From positions 16,917 through 80,916 of the forward strand of contig NZ_AUDS01000027.1 in assembly GCF_000425585.1 (NCBI RefSeq): a stretch of DNA of 64,000 nucleotides, read 5' to 3'. Below are positions 26,378-35,300 of this stretch, one piece after another. The notes under the pieces were generated by a model. The model did no database searches and was not told where the DNA came from. It saw only the letters and a program-made list of their open reading frames with translations. This DNA comes from Terrimonas ferruginea DSM 30193. GTDB taxonomy: Bacteria; Bacteroidota; Bacteroidia; Chitinophagales; Chitinophagaceae. How positions within the stretch are numbered: position 1 is the stretch's first letter; each line of letters begins with the position of its first letter. A program made the position numbers and the translations under genes.

Positions 26378-27064
26378 CTACAACGCATTGTTATCTTTTA
26401 CGCTATCCCATTTACGGTTCTCTTTTGTATTCTCTGATAATTGAACAAGCTTCGTTCCTTGGAATAAAAATTTTGAATTTTTCAAAAAGACAAACCTGTC
26501 CAGAGAAATGTTCGTTTGAAGAATTGGTAGCAGGTAGTTTGCCTTGGGATCAAGGGTTAGCCAATTGGATGAATAGTCTGAAAAGGCAAATTTTATAGTT
26601 TTCACTTGTCTTTTCGTAAATCTGCACTCGTTAAATACCGGCATGTATCCCTTGGTCGTGTCGCCATTGATAAACACCGTTGCATCTTTCAAGACATCTC
26701 CGTTTAAATCCTTCACCCATCCGATGATCAATGTATCACTATGAGCTGAATCAGTTGAATCATATACTTTAACAGGTACATTCGCTTTATCAAAAATGCT
26801 ATTTAGTACCACTGTGTCTGAACGATAAGTCCATGACCCAAAAGAATAGATATGATACGCATCTGTTCCTGCACGCATAGTAAAAGAAGAATCATTTCTT
26901 AACTCCAAATATTCCATCCAAATACCATTTGCATTTTTCGCCTCAAACGCACCCCAAATGGAATCTTTGGAAGATGAAGTAAGTTTGCCGAGATTTTTAG
27001 GTGAACAACTATAAAGGATAATCGTAGCGATCAAACTTCCGATGTAAAATATAAGAACTTTCAT
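26378..27064 (-). CDS. Lipoprotein, candidate immunity protein of Rhs orphan module 1
   Basis: A 228-residue protein with a lipoprotein signal (hydrophobic core then ILYSCSP, Cys20 as lipid anchor). The body holds a lipocalin-like beta pattern (SFGSWTYRSDTVVLNSIFDK) and then LIIGWVKDLNGDVLKDATVFINGDT, like a carboxypeptidase-regulatory beta-sandwich. I do not recognise a named family. It begins 3 bases behind the stop codon of Rhs orphan 1, whose end carries an HExxH motif, so an exported immunity protein guarding against it is the simplest reading. The base composition is visibly richer in A and T than the housekeeping genes. Confidence 0.55.
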   Translation of the reverse strand: MKVLIFYIGSLIATIILYSCSPKNLGKLTSSSKDSIWGAFEAKNANGIWMEYLELRNDSSFTMRAGTDAYHIYSFGSWTYRSDTVVLNSIFDKANVPVKVYDSTDSAHSDTLIIGWVKDLNGDVLKDATVFINGDTTKGYMPVFNECRFTKRQVKTIKFAFSDYSSNWLTLDPKANYLLPILQTNISLDRFVFLKNSKFLFQGTKLVQLSENTKENRKWDSVKDNNAL

Positions 27065-27067
27065 ATG

Positions 27068-28177
27068 TTAACGGTTTTTTAGATCATTACCAAAAATATA
27101 GGTAGGCGTTCTTCCTGCTTTTCTATCAAGTTCGTTGGCAGCATTTAAAGCATCTTGAATCGTAAGATTTGCATTAGCACTGTTTCGATTAATAAAGCTT
27201 TTGATGTAGCTATCTTTTGTGTATTGAAGAAGAATTGCTGCAGGAGTATTTAAAGCTAGCGATACTTTTCTATCTTTTATTAAACTGTATGTACTTCCAT
27301 TAACGGTAGTTGAATTTTCTGCAAATTTTTCAACAGTAAAAAAGCCATCTACCACACGATTTGCATTTGTTCTATCCAAGAATAAATATCCAATATCATT
27401 TGCAACAACTTCATCTGTTAAATCGTACAGCTGCTCCGATTTTCCTCCAACAAATTCTCCCGCCAAATATCCATATCCATGTCTTAACTCATGCGCTAGT
27501 ACATTAAATGAATTACCGTTTCTACCATAAAGCTTAATATCAATACGCCTTTTTTCTATATTGTACCCTGCCGTTCCCTCTCCTGTTCCTGGGCCTGAAT
27601 TTTCAAGAGAAACATTAAACTCCACATCGGATTCCTCCATTTCATTCCATTGAGCATTTAATTCGGTATGACGGTCTATCAGTTTTGTTAATTGGGAAAT
27701 TTGAGTCAAATTATTTTCGTCATGTAGATCAAGAGCGGATAACTCAGTTATATATCCCTTTAATCGCCTGCCATTCTCTGCTCTCAATTTCTTATACGCT
27801 TCTTCCCCACCATTTGCCCAAGTAAAATAATTACCCAACCAATCTCTTTTTGTTATAGGGTTATTTTGCATTGAAGCAAACGGCGTTTCGTAATATGTAG
27901 TAACTAGATCTACCTGATGAAAGCGTCCTATTTGTGGATCCAGATTTCTGTACAAAGCCTCATAAATATTAATTCCCAGATCATCATTATAAGCTATCCC
28001 GTTGTACTTAAACCGGTTCTTCAACTCTCCTGCTGATTTGTAGCTAATTCCCGCCATCGTCATCCCGAATTCTCGGGATAAAGGATAATAATGGGTCTCT
28101 TCAAGTAAGGGGCATCGCGTGTGTACTAATTGGGTCCCGAAGGTTCGGGATATCAAAGAATGCCGAAGTACCGGCAC
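27068..28177 (-). CDS. Rhs orphan module 1: truncated Rhs core with HExxH toxin domain
   Basis: A 369-residue frame beginning at a GTG inside the Rhs core. It contains ETHYYP, then the inserted LSRE, then FGMTMAGIS and [12 protein letters not shown], matching residues about 1158-1200 of the full-length Rhs protein, and the junction NNPITKRDWLG. From about residue 100 the sequence is unique. HELRHGYG at 229-236 is a zinc-protease motif; DEVVAND some 20 residues later could give the third ligand. There is no signal peptide or start region, so it is a silent cassette unless it recombines. Two hairpin elements read through in frame here (codons near 28150 and 28170), and a third at 28063. AT-rich compared with flanking genes. 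Confidence 0.7.
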   Translation of the reverse strand: MPVLRHSLISRTFGTQLVHTRCPLLEETHYYPLSREFGMTMAGISYKSAGELKNRFKYNGIAYNDDLGINIYEALYRNLDPQIGRFHQVDLVTTYYETPFASMQNNPITKRDWLGNYFTWANGGEEAYKKLRAENGRRLKGYITELSALDLHDENNLTQISQLTKLIDRHTELNAQWNEMEESDVEFNVSLENSGPGTGEGTAGYNIEKRRIDIKLYGRNGNSFNVLAHELRHGYGYLAGEFVGGKSEQLYDLTDEVVANDIGYLFLDRTNANRVVDGFFTVEKFAENSTTVNGSTYSLIKDRKVSLALNTPAAILLQYTKDSYIKSFINRNSANANLTIQDALNAANELDRKAGRTPTYIFGNDLKNR

Positions 28178-28415
28178 AGGGCATTCACCGGGCTCTCTTG
28201 CTTACATAGACATAAAGATAACCGTTTTTGGTGGCAGCCAGGTTCTGTAAGTCAGAGAAGTGATCCTTGATAAAACCGGTCGGATTCACCGGGATGGCGT
28301 CACCGCTGACCATCTTAAATTGCTCGTCGAAAAAGATATGAGGCATTGTTCGATTCAGGTCAGTAATAGACGCAAAGGAGGTGTGTGATATCCGTAATTT
28401 CGTTCAGTTGGCTAG
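28178..28415 (-). pseudogene. Decayed Rhs core upstream of orphan module 1
   Basis: The minus strand encodes FFDEQFKMVSGDAIPVNP and LAATKNGYLYVYVSK in one frame, matching the carbohydrate-like Rhs segment upstream of ETHYYP. Frames are broken against the orphan (a stop codon follows VSKRAR). A stretch equivalent to PQRPKAFIN of module 3 is missing. Confidence 0.7.
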
Positions 28416-28499
28416 TTGTTGCAATCTTGGTTAACAAGCCAATCTACATTCATCATGCTCTACATCGGCATTTTTAATAATCATGCTAACTTCATTCCT

Positions 28500-28967
28500 T
28501 TACATTGTATTTCCAGGAACATACAAGACATTACCATAAAAATCATCAGAGACATCAATCCTGAAAATTCTCCCTTGATATTCGAATTCGATAATATCAT
28601 TGAAGTCGACGTGTGAGCGTTTCTCTGGCAAATATTTTAAGGTTGTAGCATTAATGAACACACTATCCGACAAGACAAATCGATGACCAGCCTCGTCTTG
28701 GTACGCCATATCTACATACACCCTTTTAGCCGTGTGTTTTAACCCCTCAACACCGCATACCGACCTAAGAAAATATCCTTTTTTCATCGAGGTATCCTTG
28801 AGGAAATTATCAATCGAAGTATCTATGCTGGGTAAAAACAAGCATTTGTCTGATTGGTAATAGAAAAGATAACCAGCCTGATCGTGTATAATTTTTGATT
28901 TGCTGACAAATATTGCCTTGTTACAAGACATTAAGAAGCATAAAAGTATGATCGAAAAATATTTCAT
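28500..28967 (-). CDS. Lipoprotein, candidate immunity protein of Rhs orphan module 2
   Basis: A 155-residue protein with a lipoprotein signal (ILLCFLMSCNK, Cys15). No family recognised; the body is mixed alpha/beta with charged C-terminal strands (DIIEFEYQGRIFRIDVSDD). Its ATG overlaps the stop codon of orphan module 2 by 4 bases (28964-28967), a coupling typical for toxin-immunity pairs. The membrane-anchored, exported location fits a toxin that acts outside the cytoplasm. Confidence 0.55.
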   Translation of the reverse strand: MKYFSIILLCFLMSCNKAIFVSKSKIIHDQAGYLFYYQSDKCLFLPSIDTSIDNFLKDTSMKKGYFLRSVCGVEGLKHTAKRVYVDMAYQDEAGHRFVLSDSVFINATTLKYLPEKRSHVDFNDIIEFEYQGRIFRIDVSDDFYGNVLYVPGNTM

Positions 28968-29935
28968 GGCTGTCTTAGATTTTGAGTTATCGGATCCTTG
29001 TCCACAACAACATTTATAATATCACCGCTTTTAAGCCCATTCTTAGTCACGTAGTCTCCCCAACTATTCCAGTGAGTTTTGTTCATGTTATAACGACCTT
29101 TATAGCCGGACGGCACAGCCATTATATCACCTGCATAGCCTGAATGAACTCCAGCCCATCGTCCATTTTCAGTAGCATATCTATCGGAAAGTCCAAATAA
29201 ATGAAGGACCTCATGAAAGGCGGTACCTCCTTCAGCAAAATCACCTCCACCATTTTGAAATCCTATGATAGCCATGCGTCCCGCACCGTCATACCTTCCG
29301 ATAATTCTACTCATTATATTATCAGGATCTTTTCTGACAATTTTTGATCTGGGTTGCTTACCATCGATACTTTCTGCGTTGGCACGAGAGCCATCTCTTT
29401 TTAAAATCAACATATTATCTCCATTAGGGTTGTCTCTTATCCGGGTTTCATCCTCTTCGGTACCTTCGACAAAGGTCATACTTAAACTAATTGACCACTC
29501 CATCCCATTTTCATCAGTGAATTTTCCACTCAATAGATCTTTATTCTTTTCTAAAAACTCGTTATATTTTCCTACTTGCTGTTTCGCATTATACCCGCGC
29601 ACATAAATAGTAGATGACAGTGTTATTGTTCGGTTAGCACTATCAATTCCCACTCTAGCATCGGCGCCATCGGGATCAATATATGTAATGGGATTGTTTA
29701 GAACATAATTATATGGAGACAAATCAGCATATTTCTCAACTTTCGGATCTATTTGAAACCATCTTCCTGTTTGTTTATCGTACATGCGCAATCCGTAATT
29801 ATAAGTTTCCAACCCACTACCGTCACTAAACTCTTCCCGCTGCTCTTCCTTGCCGTTGGATTTAAACCGGTTCTTCAACTCACCGGCCGCTTTATGGCTA
29901 ATCCCCGCCATCGTCATCCCGAATTCTCGGGACAA
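28964..29935 (-). CDS. Rhs orphan module 2: truncated Rhs core with metzincin-like toxin
   Basis: A 323-residue frame from a TTG that is only the first available codon, not a natural gene start. It opens with [20 protein letters not shown], the Rhs core, and passes the junction PYNYVLNNPITYIDPDG near residue 85. The unique part holds HEVLHLFGLSD at 241-251, the extended metzincin zinc motif HExxHxxGxxD, and about 20 residues later GDIMAVPSG, which fits a Met-turn. The predicted activity is a zinc endopeptidase. Lacking the first 1100 residues of an Rhs protein, it is a silent donor module. Confidence 0.7.
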   Translation of the reverse strand: MSREFGMTMAGISHKAAGELKNRFKSNGKEEQREEFSDGSGLETYNYGLRMYDKQTGRWFQIDPKVEKYADLSPYNYVLNNPITYIDPDGADARVGIDSANRTITLSSTIYVRGYNAKQQVGKYNEFLEKNKDLLSGKFTDENGMEWSISLSMTFVEGTEEDETRIRDNPNGDNMLILKRDGSRANAESIDGKQPRSKIVRKDPDNIMSRIIGRYDGAGRMAIIGFQNGGGDFAEGGTAFHEVLHLFGLSDRYATENGRWAGVHSGYAGDIMAVPSGYKGRYNMNKTHWNSWGDYVTKNGLKSGDIINVVVDKDPITQNLRQP

Positions 29936-30040
29936 AAGGATAATAATGGGTGTCTTCCAATAACGGCCGGTGTATTGGGTGAAGTCGCCTTTCAGTAAAC
30001 GATTCGCCGCATCGTAGCCAAAATCATATTTGCGTTTTCA
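29936..30040 (-). pseudogene. Chimeric Rhs remnant upstream of orphan module 2
   Basis: The ETHYYP region (to about 29962) jumps directly into sequence matching 34740-34815 of the full-length gene (YDFGYDAANRLLKGDF-like on the minus strand). The jump point shares CGGCC with both parents. About 1.4 kb of Rhs is missing between the two joined parts. Confidence 0.65.
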
Positions 30041-30107
30041 ATCTTTTTGATTTTGCTCTGGAATAAGTCAAATGCTATGTTGCACTCCAGAATATTAAGG
30101 TGGTTAG

Positions 30108-30479
30108 TTAAACACTTATTGTTTCTTCATCTAAGCGGCCAGTTTTTATAGCTTTTTCTAAATGACCAACTGTGAGCTCTTTCCTTTCAAGCCTATTCCT
30201 ATTTCTAAATATTCGAATTATAGCGCGTGATACAAAATCCCTTTCGTCGTCGAAATAATCGCCCAGAGGGAATTGATCTACATCAACATTAAACTCTTCT
30301 CCAAAAGCAATAAGAAATTCATCAGCATCGTCGCCGGTAATCCCTAAATCTCCTTCCAACGTAGTATCGCGATTTATTTGCTTTTTACCGTATAGGAATG
30401 GCCAGGGTAATTTATATCCAAAACCCCTTCGGTAAATAAACAGAGTAAGCGTATTAAAAATATCTTCTTTCGATTTCAT
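30108..30479 (-). CDS. DUF1493-like protein, candidate immunity protein of Rhs orphan module 3
   Basis: A 123-residue soluble protein with no signal peptide. The stretch DTTLEGDLGITGDDADEFL followed by AFGEEFNVDVDQF and GDYFDDE matches the DUF1493 family, acyl-carrier-protein-like helical proteins. The usual phosphopantetheine serine is not obvious (TGDD replaces DSL). It starts 3 bases behind the stop codon of orphan 3. A cytoplasmic immunity protein implies that this toxin acts inside the target cell, unlike the other three pairs. Confidence 0.55.
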   Translation of the reverse strand: MKSKEDIFNTLTLFIYRRGFGYKLPWPFLYGKKQINRDTTLEGDLGITGDDADEFLIAFGEEFNVDVDQFPLGDYFDDERDFVSRAIIRIFRNRNRLERKELTVGHLEKAIKTGRLDEETISV

Positions 30480-30482
30480 AAT

Positions 30483-31400
30483 TTATGGGTTTAGAACTAC
30501 AAGAGGAGATCTTCCGGTATTATCCACGTACTGCCCATTAATCAGAGGCGGGGGAATATTGCTTACATTTCCCCCTACGGTCGACATCCAACTACCAAAG
30601 TCATAGACATCTTTTGCCAATAATGCCCAACCTACCACCGGTACAAATCTACCCAAAAGTCCACCTGCCCGCATTAAGACTTTTTCTGCGGCCTTTTTCA
30701 CAGCTACATTCTTGACTCTTTTCTCAACAATTTTGCGTGTCCTTTGTGCTCCATATCTAAACAATATAGAAGCAACAGAGGTTTTGGTATGTTTTCCAAG
30801 TACAAATGCTTTTCCGAATAAATCTTTAATTATCGGGCTGCTTTTCGATATTACTGGCCATCCTAGTCCTACTAATGTTGGACCCCACGGATTAATTATA
30901 GCCTTCGTATATATAATGGCCTTGACATTAACATTAGATAGTAGTTGACCTTTGGCAGTATCAAGTCCTAGAGGATCGAGAAAATTCATTGGATTATTAC
31001 CAACATAAGCATATAAGCTCTCATTATAATGTACTGCAGAATTTGCGGCTGTAATTGAATTGACCGGGCTTAACAAAGTCAATATACCGACTATTCTGCC
31101 GTTTGCCACTATGTCATCATCATCTTCTCGTTCTAACTCCCTACCAGAATCATCCCAATAAGCATCCTCTTGCAGCGGATCCGGTACAGACCATCTCCCT
31201 ACTTGATTATCATACATCCTCGCGCCATAGTCCGTCCACTCCAACCCGCTGCCATCACTAAACTCGTCCCGCTGTTCTTCTTTACCGTTGTATTTAAACC
31301 GGTTCTTCAACTCTCCCGCGGCCTTCGAGCTGATCCCCGCCATCGTCATCCCGAATTCTCGGGACAAAGGGATAGTAATGGGTTTCTTCGAGTAAAGCAC
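30483..31400 (-). CDS. Rhs orphan module 3: truncated Rhs core with non-peptidase end
   Basis: A 305-residue frame. The Rhs core ([20 protein letters not shown], then [13 protein letters not shown]) is followed by an acidic insert, [18 protein letters not shown] and a unique end. That end is basic and hydrophobic: [20 protein letters not shown], then [19 protein letters not shown]. No HExxH is present. The glycine-rich hydrophobic stretch recurs in Rhs and other toxin proteins ahead of or within effector domains; it might insert in membranes, but the activity is not recognised. The first 11 residues are out of frame relative to Rhs because of a 13-base hairpin insertion at 31349. Confidence 0.65.
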   Translation of the reverse strand: MLYSKKPITIPLSREFGMTMAGISSKAAGELKNRFKYNGKEEQRDEFSDGSGLEWTDYGARMYDNQVGRWSVPDPLQEDAYWDDSGRELEREDDDDIVANGRIVGILTLLSPVNSITAANSAVHYNESLYAYVGNNPMNFLDPLGLDTAKGQLLSNVNVKAIIYTKAIINPWGPTLVGLGWPVISKSSPIIKDLFGKAFVLGKHTKTSVASILFRYGAQRTRKIVEKRVKNVAVKKAAEKVLMRAGGLLGRFVPVVGWALLAKDVYDFGSWMSTVGGNVSNIPPPLINGQYVDNTGRSPLVVLNP

Positions 31401-31880
31401 CGCGTGTGTGAATCAACTGCATCCCGAATTCTCGGGATATCAAAGAATGCCGATGTATCGGCACAGGGCATTCACCGGACTCTCGTTGCTAACATACACA
31501 TAAAGAAAACCGTTTTTTGGTGGCAGCGAGATTTTGCAAGTCTGAGAAGTGGTCTTTGGTAGAACCGGTCGGATGTACCGGGCTGGCGCCACCGCTGACC
31601 ATCTTAAATTGTTCGTCGAAGAAGATGTAGTTGATGAACGCTTTGGGGCGCTGCGGGTAACTCGCATCATCCCGGTTGGGATCGTTGATAAAGGCCCCCA
31701 GTGGTGTCGTAATGTCTGTGATCGCATTCAACTGGATAAGATATCCAAGGCAACCGGTGCCACATTGGGCGAGCCAGAAGTATTCGGTGTATACTAGTGG
31801 CTCTTCCCTAACACATCCGCCTTGTCGCCTGCCATTACTTTGAGCGTAATACCCAAGCCCATTTTATTGGTGTTTGAGTT
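31401..31880 (-). pseudogene. Decayed Rhs core upstream of orphan module 3
   Basis: Minus-strand fragments match the full-length Rhs protein: LGITLKVMAGDKADVLGKS (about 31800-31860), then LNAITDITTPLGAFINDP, AFINYIFFDEQFKMVSGG and LAATKK...YVYVSNESPVN. At least two in-frame stop codons (near 31795 and 31735) and several frame changes break it. Includes hairpin elements at 31422 and 31448. The rest of this 546-base stretch up to 31946 shows no gene. Confidence 0.75.
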
Positions 31881-31946
31881 CACAGGCTATGTCTTCTGGT
31901 TGACATAACTATAAAAGCTAGTGTAGAAGTGACTTTAAATTGAATT

Positions 31947-32393
31947 CTATTCGCTCGTATAAACCAGCACTGTTTGAGGGGTAATAGGACCTCTTTTGTT
32001 TTGCGCCCTTATAAACAATGATGAATTCTTTGATAAAAAGCCTAACACCGCTCCCTTTTTAAGAGATTGACCTTTTATAACACTAATGCTCGACAGGTTG
32101 TAGTACGTAATTGAACGACCGCCTTTCTCACCTACAGTTACATTGAAAGTACTATCGCTTTTATTGAGGATATGAATCACAGAGCCGCCATCGCAGGTGC
32201 GCACAAGAGAATCCGTTGTCCATTTTATATAAATGCCTCTTTCTTCGTTCGCATATAAGTAGGGAGTAGTAGACACTACTATACCGTTCCTCACCGGAAG
32301 TTCAAGGGTCTTTTTAGATTGTCCGTATACAGTGGGGAAAGTAAAAAATAATACAACACTTATACCAAGTGTCAACATAATTTGTCTAGTCAT
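31947..32393 (-). CDS. Exported M23-like protein without catalytic residues, candidate immunity protein
   Basis: A 148-residue protein with a signal peptide (ISVVLFFTFPTVYGQ). The mature part follows the M23/LytM peptidase pattern: LELPVRNGIVVSTTPY, then ERGIYIKWT where M23 enzymes have HxGxD, then CDGGSVIHILNKSD, then ITYYNLSSISVIKGQSLKKG where enzymes have YxHLxxxxVxxGxxVxxG. The zinc ligands His, Asp and HxH are replaced by Glu, Tyr and Asn. So it looks like a catalytically dead M23 fold. Its start overlaps the full-length Rhs stop codon by 8 bases, marking it as the partner of that toxin. Confidence 0.6.
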   Translation of the reverse strand: MTRQIMLTLGISVVLFFTFPTVYGQSKKTLELPVRNGIVVSTTPYLYANEERGIYIKWTTDSLVRTCDGGSVIHILNKSDSTFNVTVGEKGGRSITYYNLSSISVIKGQSLKKGAVLGFLSKNSSLFIRAQNKRGPITPQTVLVYTSE

Positions 32394-35300
32394 TTTCTAG
32401 CGTATTTAAACCATATTTTTTAGTCTTATTGAGCTTTTCCACTAATGCATTGTAAATCTGTCGTGCTTTAAACATTGCATTTTTTTCATGATTACGTTGC
32501 ATGTATGGTTTTTCTTCTCCTCGCCCATACTGGCCGGTTTTCGGATCTTTTTTTGAAAACTCATAATCTGAGTTATTCTGAAGACCATGCTGGCCTTCAT
32601 GAGAAACTACTTCTACTAATTGTAAGTCAAAAAAATCACTGAAAACACTTTCTGGAATATTCGTCGTTTGCCTGTTCAATTCTGCGAGTGTTTTAGCATC
32701 CTCCATCAGTTTGTCAAAGTCTACAGTAATATATGTTTCATTCCATTCACTGTTTTTATCAAATAATCCTGTTTTTGTGTTAAATGTATAACCAGATAAG
32801 GGATCTACCTCTTCTCCTTTCAGCGCTTTATGATGATCGCTTTTAGTAAGAGTTGCTCCGACACCGCCACTCTTTTTCAAAAAAATCGACATAGCTTGTT
32901 CAGATGAAGTTCCATATTCTTTTGCGAAGCCGAAATAGAATTTTCGGTCGCTTTTTTCCATGTTAGCCCAATGTTTTCTTCCAGCATCTGTTGTTTGCAT
33001 TGCCTGCTGAATTCGTTTAGTAGCCGGATCATTGGGGTTACCAATTTCATTGCCGTTCATATCAATAAACTTGACAGGATTATTTGCAACATAGTTGTAT
33101 GGCGTGAGTAATATATATTTCTCAGCTAATGGATCTATTAAATGCCATCTTCCCACTTGATTATCATACATCCTCGCGCCATAATCCGTCCACTCCAACC
33201 CGCTACCGTCACTGAACTCCTCCCGCTCTTCTTCTTTACCGTTGTACTTGAACCGGTTCTTCAACTCACCAACTGCTTTATGACTGATCCCCGCCATCGT
33301 CAACCCAAACGGATAGTAATGTGTCTCTTCCAACAACGGCCCGCGGACATGCGTTACCTGCAAGTTGTCAAAATATACCGGCACATTGGCCGTTTCGTTG
33401 TTGACAGACACATACAGGTAACCGCTTTTACTTATTGGCAGATTCGTGAGCTCATGGAGTTTGAACTCTTCATTTGTCCCGACCTGCTGTGCTCCGCTGC
33501 TGCCGGCTACATAGTTAAAGCGCTCGTCGAGCAGCAGCCAGTTCACATACGCTTTCGGCCGGCCGGACACCATACTTTGTTGTTCCGTCAGGAAGTCCGC
33601 TGCTGACGGCGTCAGTATGCCACTGCCACTCAGGTCGCCGGGCGTAATGTTACCGTGCACAGTGCTCAGCCCTCCTACAGAAGCTGCCAGTGCAGAGGCC
33701 AGCACATCTGTCAGCGGCGTCAGCGGGATCGTCGGCGTAGTACCACCTGTTTTATACCAGCTACTTACCCGCAGGTTAAATTTGTCACCAGCCATTACCT
33801 TCAGTATAATGGATGGGCCGATCTTGGAATTGGATGCACCGCCAACTTTAGCCACCTTGTCATTCGGATTGGTGTAAGCATCGGTTGGATAACCTGCCGG
33901 CAGATCGGCGCGTGTTTCGGGTAACCCTGCATACAACTGCTCCTCTATAGTCGTTTCAGCCGTTTCCATGGTGGCAGCCGGATAGGCATTTGATTTTTGT
34001 TCTTCGGTGATCAATACCCTGACGTTTCCTAAATGATCCTTGATCATGTAATCGTATTCCAGTCTCGCCGGGTTTGTGCCTTCAGCAGCCACATATCTTG
34101 TTCTGCCTTCTTCGTTACCCAGGAACTGCAGCTTGTTTTCGTAACCAAGTGCCGTTTGCAGCGTGCTGTTGTTGGGATAGGCTTTCGACTCATAGACATT
34201 ACCGCCGATATAAGTGGTCGTGGTTACAATACGCTCCGGGCTGTAAATATTTTCATCATGCACCACGGTGGCAGTCGTTTCATCCGTGATCTTTTGCAGT
34301 TTACTTCCCGCCGCGTCATATACATAACTGATCGTGCCCTTGTTTGTCACCGTGATCGTCTGCGGCAGGTTCAGGTGGTTGTAGGCGATGCTGGCAATGT
34401 CCTTGTTCTTATCGTATTGCAGGTTGCCGTTATCATCGTAATTATAGTCCGTAGCGCTATTGGTCTTGCTGCCGCCAAGGCTCGTGAGATAAGCCTGTGA
34501 AGCGCGGAAGTCGCCGAGTTTGGTGGCCGGATCGTTTGACGCGTCCACCACGTTTTTCAGTTTGTTCGTACCTGTGTAATAGGTATAACTCAACTGGTCG
34601 ATCCAGCCGCTGGTCAGGCCTTTGAGCCCTTTTTGCGACATGCCCAGGATATTACCGTTGGCATCATAAGCCGTCGTAGCATCCGTACCATTGCCCATCT
34701 GCATGCTGAAGTCGATACCAGCGGTGGTATTGAACGAACTGCCGGTGTATTGGGTAAAGTTGCCTTTCAGTAAACGGTTGGCGGCATCATAGCCAAAATC
34801 ATATTTGCGTTTTTCCTGGTCACCGGCGCTTTTCCAGACCATGCCCGTGATGTTGCCGTTGTATTGAGCATTGGTGTAGGATTGTCCGCCGATAAGATTG
34901 TTACTTGTTTTATCATAACCTAAGTCAAAACCAAAATAGTGGTCGGTAGCCGCGTCACGTGCATAAGCACGGTTGGCGCCGAGCATCCAGCCCCTGATGT
35001 TGTAATCATAGGTCAGTGTTTCCAGCGGATCGGTGCTGTTTTTTCTTCCCAGCTTTTTTTCTTTTAATTGCCCCAAGGCATCGTAGCTCATCTCGCTCAA
35101 CACCTTGAAGTTGCTCGGCAGCGTTACATCGCTGGTACCGGTTTTCTTTTCTACCTTGATCGCTCTTCCCAGATCATCATAGGTCGTTTTGGTAACGGTG
35201 GTAGTGGCTTGCGAAGGCGTTGCCAGTTTTTGTATCGTGATCAGGGGTTGGCCTGACCAACTGTACTGCGTGGTGGCTACGTCGATACTGCCGGTGATGT

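Noticed and set aside
26368..26598. 76-residue plus-strand frame behind the dnaJ terminator
   Set aside because: It overlaps the lipoprotein gene on the other strand and shows no domain or promoter.
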